Assembly: GCA_928721565.1 (NCBI GenBank)
Contig: OV788638.1
Coordinates: 248,001-312,000 of the forward strand
DNA length: 64,000 nucleotides
Direction of reading: 5' to 3'
Origin: an uncultured Clostridia bacterium
GTDB taxonomy: Bacteria; Bacillota; Clostridia; TANB77; CAG-508
The notes under the pieces: model-generated
Databases searched by the model: none
Told to the model about the DNA's origin: nothing
What the model saw: only the letters and a program-made list of their open reading frames with translations
Program-made: the position numbers and the translations under genes
Part shown: positions 15,265 to 22,872 of the stretch, one piece after another
How positions within the stretch are numbered: position 1 is the stretch's first letter
Layout: every line of letters starts with the position of its first letter

Positions 15265-17535
15265 CTAATAATTTTTTTTCATTTGATTTAATGTATTATT
15301 CATTCTTGGCGAAAATCCATTACTATTATTATTTCTTATTGATGGTGGTGCATACTTTTCTTTTTTATTACCACTTTTGTATACCATATTAGCTAAATTC
15401 CTTAAACTTTGAATAAATTCTTTAGAGTATCCTTTTAATGATATATCACAGGTTACTAATCCATCTAAATATCTTAAATATGATTTAAGATCAAATGGTA
15501 TTGTAACATGTTTTACTGTTTTTCTATCAAATAATTCTTTTCTAACAGTCATTGATGCATCATTATATATTGAAATTCCACCTATTAATATTCCTTCACT
15601 AATCTCTCTTGTATTTATGAATTTATTTAATACTACTCTTGCTTTTGATTCTTCAAACATGCCTTTATCACTTAATTGTCTTAAAAATGCTGTAAGTGGT
15701 TGTATTGTTAAAATATCCATTGATTGAACTATATATATTTCTTGAGCATATTTAAAATATCTATTTGGTGTTGTAAAATCACAATCCATTAATACAACTG
15801 TATGCATTTCTAATAGAGTTTGTACTATTGGCTCAACTGCCTCTAAATTTTCATCCTTCTCAAATGGAGATGTGTATATAGTTAAATTTTTATGAGCTTG
15901 TATTCCATTTGCTTTACCTATTTTTAAATTTTTCATTATATAATTTGATTGATTTCGTAGTTCTTCTTCATTTTTGGTATATATATAATATGCATTTCTG
16001 TTTTGTGTTAAATCCAATATCGCTGTATTTATACCGTTTGTTGATAATATTTCTGCCACATTGTTTATTAAAAATGATGTTCCATTTTTACTAGTTCCAA
16101 CAAATGCTGCTAGTTTTTGATTTGAGTTTATTATATTATCTATATTTAATTCAGGATATTGTTCTATTTCTTCTTTTTTATTAATTTCGTTTGACGTTTT
16201 TAAACTATTTAGAACATTTGCATATTGTTCTTCAATTCTGTCATCATTATCATTATTTTCAAATCCTGGCAATGTTGTTTCTTCTTCACTATCTTCAAAT
16301 CCTGGTAGTGTTGTTTCTTCTTCACTGTTTTCGAATCCTGGTAATGTTACTTCTTCCTCACTATTTTCGAATCCTGGTAAAGTTGTTTCTTCTTTACTGT
16401 TTTCAAATCCTGGTAAAATTGTTTCTTCTTCACTGTTTTCGAATCCTGGTAATGTTGTTTCTTCTTGTTCTTCAACAGGTTTAACCTTTGGCGGTCTTCC
16501 TCTTTTTCTTTTTGGTTGTTCTGCTGCTGGTTCTTCTACCTTCTTTTTTGGTGGTCTTCCTCTTCCACGTTTTACAGGTTTCATTTCTTCTTTTTCTATA
16601 TTTTCAATCTTTTCTATTTCATCAGGTATTGTTTCTGGAACTACTTTTGGTCTTTTCTCACTAATTGGCTTAGATGTATCTGCTGGTTTTGTAAGTATTT
16701 TTTTCTTCTTTAATCCTATTGTAGAAGGAATAACTACTGGTGCACTTGGTTTTTTTGTTCTACTATTGTTTAATAGTATTTCGCTTGTTCCCTCTTTTTC
16801 TTGTGGCTTTTCTAACCTTACTTTATCAGATATTTTATTACTATATGAGTTTACTTCTTGATATTTTTTAGATTTTTCTTCTAAAACTGCTCTTACATTA
16901 AGTGGCAAGCATTTGCTTATTACTTTTAATTGTGTATCATTGTATTGGCTTGCTATACTGTCAAAGCTTTCTACATATTTTTCTTCATCATTACCAATTC
17001 TTTTGTAATGTGCTAATATATTTTGAATTTCTAATTCACTAACATCATTTTCATCATCTTTTTCATATGTTACATCTTCTGTATCTATCTTATAATAGAT
17101 TTTAGCTTCTTTTTTTGAACGTGGTCTTTTTATTAGTTTGCAAACCTCACTTGCGCTTCTGTCATTTCCTAATAGTATGTCATATATTCCTATTCCAAAT
17201 AATTTAACTAATATTTGTTCTGATTTGTTTCTTCTTTCTGTACATATTAAAATTATAGGAATATTTTCTCCTTTAGTATTTGAAGCTTCATCACTAATAC
17301 TATCTAATCTATCAAATAAGAATTTGTCCATTTGTTCATAATCAGTATTAACATATTGTTCCAAATCTTCGCTTATTACTATTCTATCATATGTTTTGTC
17401 TCTTTGTAATTCTTTTAATATTGCATTAAAGTAATAAACATTTTTGTATGATATTATTTGTTTATATTCTGCTTGATATTTTTTTATTATAGCTTGTGAT
17501 GTATTTTCATTACTTACTGCAAATAAAACTTTCAT
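15265..17535 (-). CDS. CpaE/TadZ-like protein with AT-hooks and LPGFE repeats
   Basis: 756 residues, unlike any single family I know. The N-terminus (1-150) resembles a receiver-like fold without clear phosphorylation residues. A linker follows with two AT-hook motifs, 'RGRGRPPKK' near 323 and 'KRKRGRPPK' near 345. Next come six tandem 12-residue units of the type EETTLPGFENSE (about 356-427). The C-terminal half (about 470-735) looks like a MinD/ParA-type P-loop domain: a deviant Walker A 'FVGTSKNGTSF' that lacks the second lysine as in CpaE/TadZ proteins, 'TAILDLTQ' and 'VVLMDCDFTTPNR'. A Gly/Asn-rich tail ends it. The start is 4 bases from the stop of the small membrane protein gene, so they are co-translated. 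Localisation of a membrane machine or of DNA is inferred, not shown. Confidence 0.65.
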   Translation of the reverse strand: MKVLFAVSNENTSQAIIKKYQAEYKQIISYKNVYYFNAILKELQRDKTYDRIVISEDLEQYVNTDYEQMDKFLFDRLDSISDEASNTKGENIPIILICTERRNKSEQILVKLFGIGIYDILLGNDRSASEVCKLIKRPRSKKEAKIYYKIDTEDVTYEKDDENDVSELEIQNILAHYKRIGNDEEKYVESFDSIASQYNDTQLKVISKCLPLNVRAVLEEKSKKYQEVNSYSNKISDKVRLEKPQEKEGTSEILLNNSRTKKPSAPVVIPSTIGLKKKKILTKPADTSKPISEKRPKVVPETIPDEIEKIENIEKEEMKPVKRGRGRPPKKKVEEPAAEQPKRKRGRPPKVKPVEEQEETTLPGFENSEEETILPGFENSKEETTLPGFENSEEEVTLPGFENSEEETTLPGFEDSEEETTLPGFENNDNDDRIEEQYANVLNSLKTSNEINKKEEIEQYPELNIDNIINSNQKLAAFVGTSKNGTSFLINNVAEILSTNGINTAILDLTQNRNAYYIYTKNEEELRNQSNYIMKNLKIGKANGIQAHKNLTIYTSPFEKDENLEAVEPIVQTLLEMHTVVLMDCDFTTPNRYFKYAQEIYIVQSMDILTIQPLTAFLRQLSDKGMFEESKARVVLNKFINTREISEGILIGGISIYNDASMTVRKELFDRKTVKHVTIPFDLKSYLRYLDGLVTCDISLKGYSKEFIQSLRNLANMVYKSGNKKEKYAPPSIRNNNSNGFSPRMNNTLNQMKKNY
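16255..16467 (-). repeat. Six tandem 36-bp coding repeats (LPGFE units)
   Basis: Each unit encodes 12 residues around LPGFE(N/D)S, with substitutions (ETI, EVT, SKE, EDS) that show divergence since duplication. It lies inside the CpaE/TadZ-like gene. Confidence 0.9.
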
Positions 17536-17538
17536 TTG

Positions 17539-17940
17539 TTACCCCCTTCCAAACTTCACAACAATTGCAAATGCAAGCGGTAAAATTTGGCATATTACTA
17601 ATATAGTTACGAATGATATCATCATTACTAAACCTTTTTCTTGTGTGTCTAATTTTCTGATTCCTATCACATATTGATATATTGCACTTACTGCAATTCC
17701 TAAAAAACATAATGGTATACTATATATTCTTATTAAATTCAATATGTATGCTGTTAATCCATATGCATCTGAACCATATTTTTGTTTATATTCTTCAAGT
17801 GTCTTTGCTGTATTTTCTTTTATTTTTATCAATTGACTCTCATTTTTTTCATCTATTATATTTTCTGCTGCATATACTTGATTACATCCAAATATCACTA
17901 TTGTCATTAGCAATATTATTATTGCAACTAGTTTTTTCAT
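17539..17940 (-). CDS. Small membrane protein with signal peptide, VirB2-like layout
   Basis: 133 residues from the ATG at 17938-17940, which has AAAGGAA about eight bases ahead; an in-frame ATG ten codons upstream lacks a ribosome site. A signal-peptide-like N-terminus ('KKLVAIIILLMTIVIFGCNQVYAAE', cleavage probably after VYA) is followed by about 40 polar residues and two membrane helices (about 65-90 and 105-128) separated by 'GIRKLDTQEKG'. Signal peptide plus two helices is the general plan of TrbC/VirB2 pilins and of small subunits of secretion machines, but identity is not established. First gene of the set with the CpaE/TadZ-like and GAF/GGDEF-like genes. Confidence 0.65.
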   Translation of the reverse strand: MKKLVAIIILLMTIVIFGCNQVYAAENIIDEKNESQLIKIKENTAKTLEEYKQKYGSDAYGLTAYILNLIRIYSIPLCFLGIAVSAIYQYVIGIRKLDTQEKGLVMMISFVTILVICQILPLAFAIVVKFGRG

Positions 17941-18007
17941 ACCATATTCCTTTCCTTTCACTTGTTTCATATATTTCTTACCTATATATCATACAATAGA
18001 ATTAAAA

Positions 18008-18040
18008 AAATAGCAAGGAAAATCTTGCTATTTTTTTATT
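18008..18040. terminator. Hairpin with T-run, bidirectional
   Basis: AAATAGCAAG and CTTGCTATTT pair over 10 bp around GAAAAT. A-run before and T-run after allow action on either strand. It separates the plus-strand small ORF from the gene at 17539. Confidence 0.75.
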
Positions 18041-18070
18041 TTTTTGACTTTATTTTATTTTTAACATTAT

Positions 18071-18099
18071 TTGACATTTTTTCATATTTATGGTATTAT
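18071..18099 (+). promoter_or_regulatory. Strong promoter of the 44-residue ORF
   Basis: TTGACA (18071-18076), 17-base spacer, TATTAT (18094-18099), leading into the ATG at 18130. Confidence 0.75.
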
Positions 18100-18129
18100 T
18101 TTCATATTCAAATGAAAAGGGGTGTTTGT

Positions 18130-18264
18130 ATGAAACAGTTGGGTAATATTATTATATCTGTTTATAAAGATGAAAATAATAAAACTAATTTTCAAATTAA
18201 AACAGATAATGAAGACATTTTACCAGTATCCTATGTAATTGAAGATACATTGAAAATGTATTAA
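18130..18264 (+). CDS. Small protein of 44 residues, unknown
   Basis: ATG at 18130 preceded by AAAAGGGGTG. It begins 'MKQLGNIIISVYKDENNKTN' and ends 'VIEDTLKMY'; no hydrophobic helix or cysteines. A consensus promoter, a good ribosome site and a terminator all frame it, which supports a real gene although its length alone would not. It is one of few plus-strand genes here. No family is recognised. A longer frame opening upstream at 17962 lacks a ribosome site. Confidence 0.65.
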   Translation: MKQLGNIIISVYKDENNKTNFQIKTDNEDILPVSYVIEDTLKMY

Positions 18265-18301
18265 TATAAACTTTATCATTTATCATATATTTAAAATAAA
18301 A

Positions 18302-18336
18302 AACAATATCTACTTTTTTTAGATATTGTTTTTTTG
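18302..18336 (+). terminator. Terminator of the 44-residue ORF
   Basis: AACAATATCT (18302-18311) pairs with AGATATTGTT (18321-18330), then TTTTT on the plus strand. It touches the 3' end of tRNA-Phe on the other strand. Confidence 0.8.
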
Positions 18337-18410
18337 GTGCCTCGAACGGGAATCGAACCAGTGACACAGGGATTTTCAGTCCCTTGCTCTACCAACTGAG
18401 CTATCGAGGC
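18335..18410 (-). tRNA. tRNA-Phe (anticodon GAA)
   Basis: Acceptor GCCTCGA/TCGAGGC, loop CTGAAAA giving GAA, T-loop TTCGATT, and encoded CCA (18335-18337). Third in the Val-Asp-Phe cluster. Confidence 0.95.
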
Positions 18411-18444
18411 ATTTTATGCCTGATTTAATAATTATACAAAAAAA

Positions 18445-18521
18445 TGGCGACCTGGAACGGGCTCGAACCGTCGACCTCTAGCGTGACAGGCTAGCGTTCT
18501 AACCAACTGAACTACCAGGCC
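18445..18521 (-). tRNA. tRNA-Asp (anticodon GTC)
   Basis: Acceptor GGCCTGG/CCAGGTC with one wobble pair, anticodon loop CTGTCAC giving GTC, T-loop TTCGAGC, discriminator G and encoded CCA. Confidence 0.95.
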
Positions 18522-18529
18522 GTAAAACA

Positions 18530-18605
18530 TGGTGGTCGCTATAGGGCTCGAACCTATGACCCTCTGCTTGTAAGGCAGATGCTCTCCCAGCTGAGCTAAG
18601 CGACC
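18530..18605 (-). tRNA. tRNA-Val (anticodon TAC)
   Basis: Acceptor GGTCGCT/AGCGACC, anticodon loop CTTACAA giving TAC, T-loop TTCGAGC, encoded CCA. First in the cluster, 8 bases ahead of tRNA-Asp. Confidence 0.95.
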
Positions 18606-18624
18606 ATGTCTTTCGACAAGACTT

Positions 18625-18653
18625 AGTATACTATGTTTTTTTCATATTGTCAA
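18625..18653 (-). promoter_or_regulatory. Promoter of the tRNA-Val-Asp-Phe cluster
   Basis: Minus strand TTGACA (18648-18653), 17-base spacer, TATACT (18625-18630), 20 bases before tRNA-Val. Confidence 0.8.
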
Positions 18654-18708
18654 TACATTTTTGAAAATTTTTTTATTTTTTTACAATTTCGTTTAAATTT
18701 TCCGTTTT

Positions 18709-19389
18709 TTAATTTATTGTTGTGCTTGTTTTTCCAGTTCCAACTACATTTTCTTGCAACGACCTCCATGTATTACATCCTACTATTCCATCTGCTGACA
18801 ACCCTCTTGAACTTTGATATCGTTTTACTGCATTCACTGTTTGTGTTCCAAACACTCCATCTAGTCCTCCAGTTCTATAACCCAATGTATTTAAGTCATC
18901 TTGTGCTATACACACATAATTTCCTCTGCTTCCCTGTCTTATTAATGGATATCCTCCGCTACTGCATGCTGGTGTTCCAAATCTTCTATCAAAATGTACC
19001 CATGTTGGTGAAAATGAAACAGGTTCAACGTATGTCCAAACTCCAGAATTTCTGGCACTGTTTCTTAAAACATTTCTTTGTGAATTTGTCAAGTTCTGTC
19101 CAACATCAAATGCAGTTCCAGCATAATGCTGACTTTGGCTTCCATGTCCACCTTCATATGGTCTCTTAAATGCAAACCCAACATATATTGGTGCACCATA
19201 TATATATCTTTGACTATTCCATGCTTGCATTGTTCTTTTATCTGTCCAGAGTATATTACTTTTACTTGAACCTCTAAATTCTCTTACTCTTAAAGTATTA
19301 TTAGTATTATACGGCATTGCTTCACTTTCTCCTCTAAAGAAAGTTTCCATTCTATTTGTATCTTGATTATATACTAAAATTTTTGCCAT
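18709..19389 (-). CDS. M15-like peptidase with peptidoglycan-binding domain
   Basis: 226 residues. The N-terminal part (about 60-140) has the zinc-site pattern of M15 D,D-carboxypeptidases: 'SQHYAGTAFDVG' (compare SxHxxGxAxD) and 'WVHFDRR' (compare HxH region). The C-terminal part (about 145-215) is a peptidoglycan-binding domain ('LIRQGSRGNYVCIAQDDLNTLGY', 'GLDGVFGTQTVNAVKRYQ', 'GLSADGIVGCNTW'). No signal peptide is seen ('MAKILVYNQDTN'), which is odd for a wall enzyme; mother-cell action in sporulation or lysis-dependent release are possibilities. Its ribosome site lies in the stem of the sortase gene's terminator, so expression is probably conditional. Confidence 0.82.
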   Translation of the reverse strand: MAKILVYNQDTNRMETFFRGESEAMPYNTNNTLRVREFRGSSKSNILWTDKRTMQAWNSQRYIYGAPIYVGFAFKRPYEGGHGSQSQHYAGTAFDVGQNLTNSQRNVLRNSARNSGVWTYVEPVSFSPTWVHFDRRFGTPACSSGGYPLIRQGSRGNYVCIAQDDLNTLGYRTGGLDGVFGTQTVNAVKRYQSSRGLSADGIVGCNTWRSLQENVVGTGKTSTTIN

Positions 19390-19434
19390 AAAAAAACTCC
19401 TTTCATAATATATCTTTATATATTATGAAAGGAG
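19390..19434 (-). terminator. Perfect hairpin that is both terminator and RBS sequestrator
   Basis: Arms 19397-19412 and 19419-19434 are perfectly complementary over 16 bp around a 6-base loop. On the minus strand the stem is followed by seven Ts and then directly the ATG of the M15-like gene. The only ribosome site of that gene, AAAGGAG, is the last part of the stem. Confidence 0.85.
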
Positions 19435-19445
19435 AATGTTTTTTG

Positions 19446-20195
19446 TTATTTTTTCTCAGTACACTTTACTATTACTCTCTGTTTTGCATCATCTGTACAT
19501 GTTATTAATGTGACCTCTCTTTTTCCATTAGTATATTGCGTTGTATCAGATCTATCATTTGGGTCAACCGTATGTAAGTCATATACTTCATATTGAACAG
19601 TTCTTTGACTTAAATCTTGTATTTCTACTATATCTCCTACTGTTAGTGAAGGAACGTCGCTAAAAAATACACCTTTTCTTCTATAATTATGTCCAATTAT
19701 GCAAAGGTTACCTACTTCGTTAGGATTAGCTCCCCAAAATTTATATGGTGATACTTTCATAACTTCAACATTTGTCGTTTGTGCTAATATTGGATAACTT
19801 ATATTAATTTTCGGAATTTTTACCACTCCTATGGTTTCATATTCTTTTCCATCTGAAGCAACATACTTTGAACTGGCTGTGGCCATATTAAGTTGTTGTA
19901 TATTAGAATTTTCATTTGTTTCGTCCATTTGTTCTGCAACTTCTTGTGTTATTTTTACTACTAATGCATTAGTATCTGGTCCAACAGTCGTTTTGTCTTT
20001 TTTATTCGTCAAGAAAGATAATATATCCCCAGAAATGCCTTCTTGTCTATTTCTATCATATTCAGAATACACATATAATCCAAACAATGTTATTATCATG
20101 AATATTGATATAAAAAACAATAATCTATATATTTTCTTTTTTCTTTTTAATTCTGGTGTTACATATATTTTTTCAGTGACCAATATTTGATTCAT
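19446..20195 (-). CDS. Sortase family transpeptidase
   Basis: 249 residues from the ATG at 20193-20195, which has AAAGGAGG close ahead; the frame opens 11 codons earlier without support. One N-terminal membrane helix (about 22-45), a linker, then the sortase barrel. Catalytic residues are visible: histidine in 'LCIIGHNYR', cysteine in 'VTLITCTDD' and arginine in 'QRVIVKC'. The 'GVVKIPKINISYPI' strand fits class D/B-like housekeeping sortases. No LPxTG-type substrate is encoded in the window. It follows the large surface protein gene by 19 bases, suggesting a common export role. Confidence 0.88.
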   Translation of the reverse strand: MNQILVTEKIYVTPELKRKKKIYRLLFFISIFMIITLFGLYVYSEYDRNRQEGISGDILSFLTNKKDKTTVGPDTNALVVKITQEVAEQMDETNENSNIQQLNMATASSKYVASDGKEYETIGVVKIPKINISYPILAQTTNVEVMKVSPYKFWGANPNEVGNLCIIGHNYRRKGVFFSDVPSLTVGDIVEIQDLSQRTVQYEVYDLHTVDPNDRSDTTQYTNGKREVTLITCTDDAKQRVIVKCTEKK

Positions 20196-20214
20196 ATGTC
20201 CTCCTTTCCGAAAA

Positions 20215-21987
20215 TTATTGAGTAACATTCTCTATAGTAATATAATCAATTAACTTATTTTGTTCTTTATAAAATATTGAAACTTTGTATTTTTGGTCGT
20301 CTCCAACTTTTCCCAACATTTCATTAACTCCGTCTTGGTTTGTCTTATTTCTTTCTATATTTAATCTAAAATTATATCTTATTCTTGAAGGGTCTGTTTC
20401 TTGATTATTTTGTTCATCATCTACAGGTGTTATTTCATAGCTTCCTAAATTATCTTTTACTATTCCTAATAAAGTTTTTACATTTTCTGCAGTAACTTCA
20501 TCCCCTGTATAAAATTCAAATTTAGCATTAAATTTGTTTATATCTACTTGTGTCATTTCTGCTTCTGGCACAATCTCATCTTTTTCTTCAACAGTTCCAA
20601 GTCCTAATGCTTCTTTTAGTAAACTGATACGTGATTCTACTTTTTCAGGCACTTTTTCTTTTAATTGATTTATAATATTTTTTCTCAATTCTTCATTAGA
20701 ATCGTTTAACACAAAATTATTTTCCTCTGAAAGAGTCTGTTTTTTATCAAATTCACCATTTAAAGTTGTATTGTTTTCTAAAGATATTGATGCTGTCAAT
20801 ATATCTTTTTTGTAATTAATTGAAGATTTTAGTTGTAAACTAGAATCTGTATATTGCATATCATTTAATAAACTTACTGTATATTGTTCGTCTCCATTAT
20901 CAACATTAACTATACAATTAATATTTTCTTTATTACTATTAGTATTTTTAGTCAATTCAAGTCCATATTCATTTGTTTTATCTGAATTCATTACAGTTAA
21001 TTGTGCTTTCGTTTTTAATTCTCCATTTGATTCTGTACTTTCTATAACAATTTTGTTATTTCCAATTTCTAACACTGTTCTTATTGTTTTTCCAGATTGT
21101 TCATATACAGTTATTTTTACTGCTGGAATGTCTTTTTCTTCTGTTAGGCTATTAATTTCTTTATCTATTTCATCTTGATATTTTTCTTTTTGTGTATTTG
21201 CATTATTAATTATTACATCTTCATTTTTTAGGTTGTTCAATATCTCCACTATTAATTTTTCAACTTGTTCACTACTCAAAGATACTGTATAAGCTTTAGT
21301 ATTTATTGTGTTATTATTATATGTAATCATTGCTTTCTTATTGCTTCCAAATTGACCTTCTGAAACAGCATCAGTAATAAGTTTTGAATATTTATCTTTT
21401 AATGCTTGCTTATCACTATCAGAAATTACTGTTTCTGTTATATTTCCTGTTCCATCTATTACATTCATAATTTTTTCTAGTGTCACACCATCTGTTCCCA
21501 TATCTTTAGCAACACTATCTAAGTTTTGATCATCTTTTACTGTTAAAAATTGTTTTACTACATCAGTAAATCTTATTCCATAAAGTTCTTGATCTTTTAT
21601 TATTTCAGATTCCAAATATTTTTGTTCTCCAAATAATACCTGTCCATCTGCATAAAAATACTTATCTGCAGTATCTTTTTGTACGTTTATTGTAGCAGAA
21701 AGATTATTTAAAGAGCTAGAAACCTCTCCTCCTTCAGAATAAGTTGTTTTTAAATTAGTTTCTGATTCGTATTTTTCTTCATCTTTTAATCCACTATATT
21801 GTTTTAGTATTTGTGAATCACTATATTTATTTAGCATTTCTATATTTTGATATATATATTTAGAAAATAGTTCTTTATCACTCTTGAATGTATCTGTTTC
21901 CATATATAAATATCCTAAAACTGTACCAGCTACAGCTAATACCAAAATCATAATTATTATAATTATTAATATTTTTTTACTTTTCAT
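20215..21987 (-). CDS. Large membrane-anchored extracellular protein, unknown
   Basis: 590 residues. One N-terminal helix (about 5-28, very hydrophobic) and then a long Asp/Glu/Asn/Lys-rich outer part without further membrane segments, no cysteine pattern and no sorting signal at the C-terminus ('YITIENVTQ'). The second half has alternating strand-like stretches ('ITVYEQSGKTIRTVLEIGNNKIVIE', 'LQLKSSINYKKDILTASISLENN'), as in lipoprotein-like beta-sheet domains. I do not recognise the family. It sits directly upstream of a sortase gene. Confidence 0.75.
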   Translation of the reverse strand: MKSKKILIIIIIMILVLAVAGTVLGYLYMETDTFKSDKELFSKYIYQNIEMLNKYSDSQILKQYSGLKDEEKYESETNLKTTYSEGGEVSSSLNNLSATINVQKDTADKYFYADGQVLFGEQKYLESEIIKDQELYGIRFTDVVKQFLTVKDDQNLDSVAKDMGTDGVTLEKIMNVIDGTGNITETVISDSDKQALKDKYSKLITDAVSEGQFGSNKKAMITYNNNTINTKAYTVSLSSEQVEKLIVEILNNLKNEDVIINNANTQKEKYQDEIDKEINSLTEEKDIPAVKITVYEQSGKTIRTVLEIGNNKIVIESTESNGELKTKAQLTVMNSDKTNEYGLELTKNTNSNKENINCIVNVDNGDEQYTVSLLNDMQYTDSSLQLKSSINYKKDILTASISLENNTTLNGEFDKKQTLSEENNFVLNDSNEELRKNIINQLKEKVPEKVESRISLLKEALGLGTVEEKDEIVPEAEMTQVDINKFNAKFEFYTGDEVTAENVKTLLGIVKDNLGSYEITPVDDEQNNQETDPSRIRYNFRLNIERNKTNQDGVNEMLGKVGDDQKYKVSIFYKEQNKLIDYITIENVTQ

Positions 21988-22021
21988 CTATTTCTCCTCA
22001 CTTACCTTATTAGTAAATTTT

Positions 22022-22858
22022 TTATTTTTTTCTTATTCTTTGTTTCATAGCTTCATACACTATTATTCCTGTTGAAACTGATGCATTTAATGATTTTATT
22101 TTCCCTTTCATCGGAATTTTTACATTAAAATCACAATTTTTCTTAACTTTTGTGCTTATTCCTTTTCCTTCGTTTCCTATAACAATTCCAAGTGGACCAG
22201 TTAAATCTTGATTATAATAATACTTTTCTGCATTTATATCTGTTCCACATATCCATAGTCCTGCTCGTTTTAAATCTTCTATTGCATCTGATATATTTGT
22301 TACTCTTGCTATTTTCATATGTTCTACAGCTCCTGCAGAAGCTTTGTTTACTGTACTATTTACTGATACTGCTCTTCTTTTAGGAATAATTATTCCATGT
22401 ACTCCTGCTGTTTCTGCTGTTCTTATAATAGATCCTAAGTTATGTGGATCTTCTATACCATCTAGTATTAAAATAAATGGATCTTCTTCTTTTTCTAATG
22501 CTTCTTGTAGAATATCTTGAATTTCGACATACTTAAATGGCGGTACTATTGCAATTACTCCTTGATAGTTTTCTTCTTGTGCCATTTCGTCCATTTGTCT
22601 TTTATCTTTTTCTACTACTATTATTTTTCTTTCTCTAGCTATTCCTAAAATTTTGTTTATAGATCCATGCTTTTCCCCTCTGGTTACATATATTTTGTTT
22701 ATGTCTTTCCCACTTTCTAATAGTTCTAATACCGAGTTTCTTCCTTCTATTTGATCATCAAATCTTTTTTCTTCTATAGCTTCTTGCACTTTTTTTCTTT
22801 TATCTGTTTGTTGTCTTCTGTCTTGTCCACTTCTTCTTTCTAATTTATTGTTTCTCAT
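22022..22858 (-). CDS. rlmB: 23S rRNA 2'-O-methyltransferase, RlmB (TrmH) type
   Basis: 278 residues. SPOUT methyltransferase that acts on a 23S rRNA guanosine in relatives. A basic N-terminal stretch (1-35) precedes the substrate-binding domain starting 'IEGRNSVLELLESG'. SPOUT motifs follow: 'LDGIEDPHNLGSIIRTAETAGVHG', 'GIVIGNEGKG' and 'IPMKGKIKSLNASVSTGIIVYE'. Adjacent to lepA (14 bases) in one translation-related pair. Confidence 0.9.
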   Translation of the reverse strand: MRNNKLERRSGQDRRQQTDKRKKVQEAIEEKRFDDQIEGRNSVLELLESGKDINKIYVTRGEKHGSINKILGIARERKIIVVEKDKRQMDEMAQEENYQGVIAIVPPFKYVEIQDILQEALEKEEDPFILILDGIEDPHNLGSIIRTAETAGVHGIIIPKRRAVSVNSTVNKASAGAVEHMKIARVTNISDAIEDLKRAGLWICGTDINAEKYYYNQDLTGPLGIVIGNEGKGISTKVKKNCDFNVKIPMKGKIKSLNASVSTGIIVYEAMKQRIRKK

Positions 22859-22872
22859 TTTTTCTCCTTTCT

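Noticed and set aside
17962..18129. Upstream extension of the 44-residue ORF to 100 codons
   Set aside because: The extension runs through the hairpin at 18008 and the promoter; the ribosome site is in front of the ATG at 18130.
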